Shown: positions 33,137 to 33,701 of the stretch, in pieces
How positions within the stretch are numbered: the stretch's first letter is position 1
How the letters are laid out: each line of letters starts with the position of its first letter
Translations under genes and position numbers: made by a program
The notes under the pieces: model-generated
The model's database searches: none
Seen by the model: the letters and a program-made list of their open reading frames with translations, nothing else
What the model was told of the DNA's origin: nothing
Source: an uncultured Romboutsia sp.
Lineage (GTDB): Bacteria; Bacillota; Clostridia; Peptostreptococcales; Peptostreptococcaceae
Length of the DNA stretch: 33,701 nucleotides
Assembly: GCA_904418825.1 (NCBI GenBank)
Contig: CAJFPU010000010.1
Location: 1 to 33,701 of the forward strand
Direction of reading: 5' to 3'

Positions 33137-33340
33137 TTATTTTCCAATTACAATCATAAATACAAAAAATACAATAATATATAATAAATGTATAACTTTC
33201 AAATTAAACTGTTCTTCTTGTTGTTTTCTTCTTCTTAATCTAGGATTTTTACCATCTAATCTTCTTTTCCATTCGTCTGTATGTTCTGCAAATCTTCTTT
33301 CAGGAGCTACCTTATAACTAGTTTTATCATATTTAATCAT
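33137..33340 (-). CDS. Small basic single-span membrane protein, unknown function
   Basis: A 67-residue protein starting MIKYDKTSYKVAPERRFAEH. An in-frame ATG at 33373 exists, but the ATG at 33340 has a GGAGAAG site at 33346-33352 with a 5-base gap, so the shorter form is preferred. The N-terminal 45 residues are very basic (EWKRRLDGKNPRLRRRKQQEE) and should lie in the cytoplasm; the C-terminus is a membrane span (VIHLLYIIVFFVFMIVIG). It is not recognised as a toxin or as a known family. It stands alone between the defence genes and an HRDC-domain gene. Confidence 0.6.
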   Translation of the reverse strand: MIKYDKTSYKVAPERRFAEHTDEWKRRLDGKNPRLRRRKQQEEQFNLKVIHLLYIIVFFVFMIVIGK

Positions 33341-33461
33341 TCCATCTTCTCCAATTTTATAATTTTTGTACATTTTAAAACATTTTCCCCATTAACTATT
33401 TTATTAATAATAATTATAACATAATTTGCCATTTTATACCTAAATCTATATTGATTATAAC

Positions 33462-33497
33462 AAAATACCCCGTCGTAAAATACAACGGGGTATTACT
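33462..33497. terminator. Bidirectional terminator after the HRDC-domain gene
   Basis: ATACCCCGT (33465-33473) pairs with ACGGGGTAT (33485-33493), with further pairs inside around one mismatch. The minus strand continues with TTTTG and the plus strand with TTACTTTA. It lies about 11 bases after the stop at 33508. Confidence 0.85.
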
Positions 33498-33507
33498 TTA
33501 AACAAAT

Positions 33508-33701
33508 CTAATTACCATTAACAATACTTATTATATCTTCACCATACTTTTCACACTTAACAGGTCCAAAGCCTTTTACCTTCATAAGCTCATCTATACA
33601 CTTAGGCTTAGCACTTATCACTTCTTCCATAGTATCATTACTAAATACCATATACGGCTTTAGATTATCTCTGTTGCTAACCTTTAACCTATAATCTTTT
33701 A
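33508..33701 (-). CDS. HRDC domain, C-terminal end of a protein (truncated by window edge)
   Basis: The minus strand is open from the right edge to a TAG at 33508-33510, 64 codons. It reads as a HRDC domain: LKPYMVFSNDTMEEVISAKP, then CIDELMKVKGFGPVKCEKYG and a short tail. This nucleic-acid-binding helical domain ends RecQ helicases, some UvrD/Rep-like helicases and RNase D-like proteins. The catalytic part lies outside the window, so the parent protein cannot be named; a RecQ-like or UvrD-like helicase is most likely. The dyad after the stop is its terminator. Confidence 0.85.
   Translation of the reverse strand, partial: KDYRLKVSNRDNLKPYMVFSNDTMEEVISAKPKCIDELMKVKGFGPVKCEKYGEDIISIVNGN

Overview
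The window is very AT-rich, with short intergenic gaps, AGGAGG-type ribosome binding sites and many intrinsic terminators. This is typical of a low-GC clostridial Firmicute. The gene content (bile salt hydrolase, secreted pectin methylesterase, molybdenum hydroxylase for purine-type substrates, Na+/amino acid symporter) suggests a gut-dwelling anaerobe, probably of the Peptostreptococcaceae/Clostridium type. The species cannot be fixed from the sequence alone.

Layout. (1) 1-1727, minus: the three subunits of a xanthine dehydrogenase-like molybdenum hydroxylase (FAD, 2Fe-2S, and a Mo subunit cut by the left edge), preceded by an NCS2 xanthine/uric acid-type permease (1992-3332) with its own promoter and terminator. 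(2) 3588-4574, minus: a bile salt hydrolase with all diagnostic residues and a perfect 16-bp inverted repeat just upstream of its ribosome binding site. (3) 4762-9357, minus: a three-gene surface operon of a membrane-anchored repeat protein, a two-ConA-domain plus FN3 protein, and a pectin methylesterase. (4) 9745-13032, plus: a lysine riboswitch whose P1 strand can instead free the ribosome binding site, controlling an AGCS symporter and an overlapping YtcJ-type amidohydrolase. (5) 13188-13730, plus: serine O-acetyltransferase. (6) 13846-21358, minus: a compact six-gene operon of VTC-domain protein, DUF4956 membrane protein, CotH-type kinase, secreted glycosidase-like protein, HEAT-repeat membrane protein and processive GT2. 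It looks like a surface polysaccharide synthesis and modification system and is the best candidate for an under-described system here. (7) 21538-22275: the decayed remnant of an IS630-type element. (8) 22382-23713: a secreted SH3/MucBP/TIM-barrel protein. (9) 24155-25045 and 23769-24155: a ParA ATPase translationally coupled to a small unknown partner. (10) 25233-32957, minus: a defence island of a Rpn/PD-(D/E)XK nuclease, McrC, McrB, a stand-alone EVE-domain protein and a GmrSD-like DUF262/HNH protein. (11) 33137-33701: a small basic membrane protein and the C-terminal HRDC domain of a protein running off the right edge.

How the parts relate. The permease and molybdenum hydroxylase probably import and oxidise purines. 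The pectin operon would act outside the cell on plant polysaccharide. The riboswitch links the symporter and amidohydrolase to lysine supply. The six-gene operon probably builds and trims an envelope polysaccharide, with a kinase and a VTC/DUF4956 pair whose role is unknown. The right third combines modified-DNA restriction genes with a ParA pair and an IS scar, which suggests an accessory region. Functions are inferred from motifs read by eye; no database search was run.
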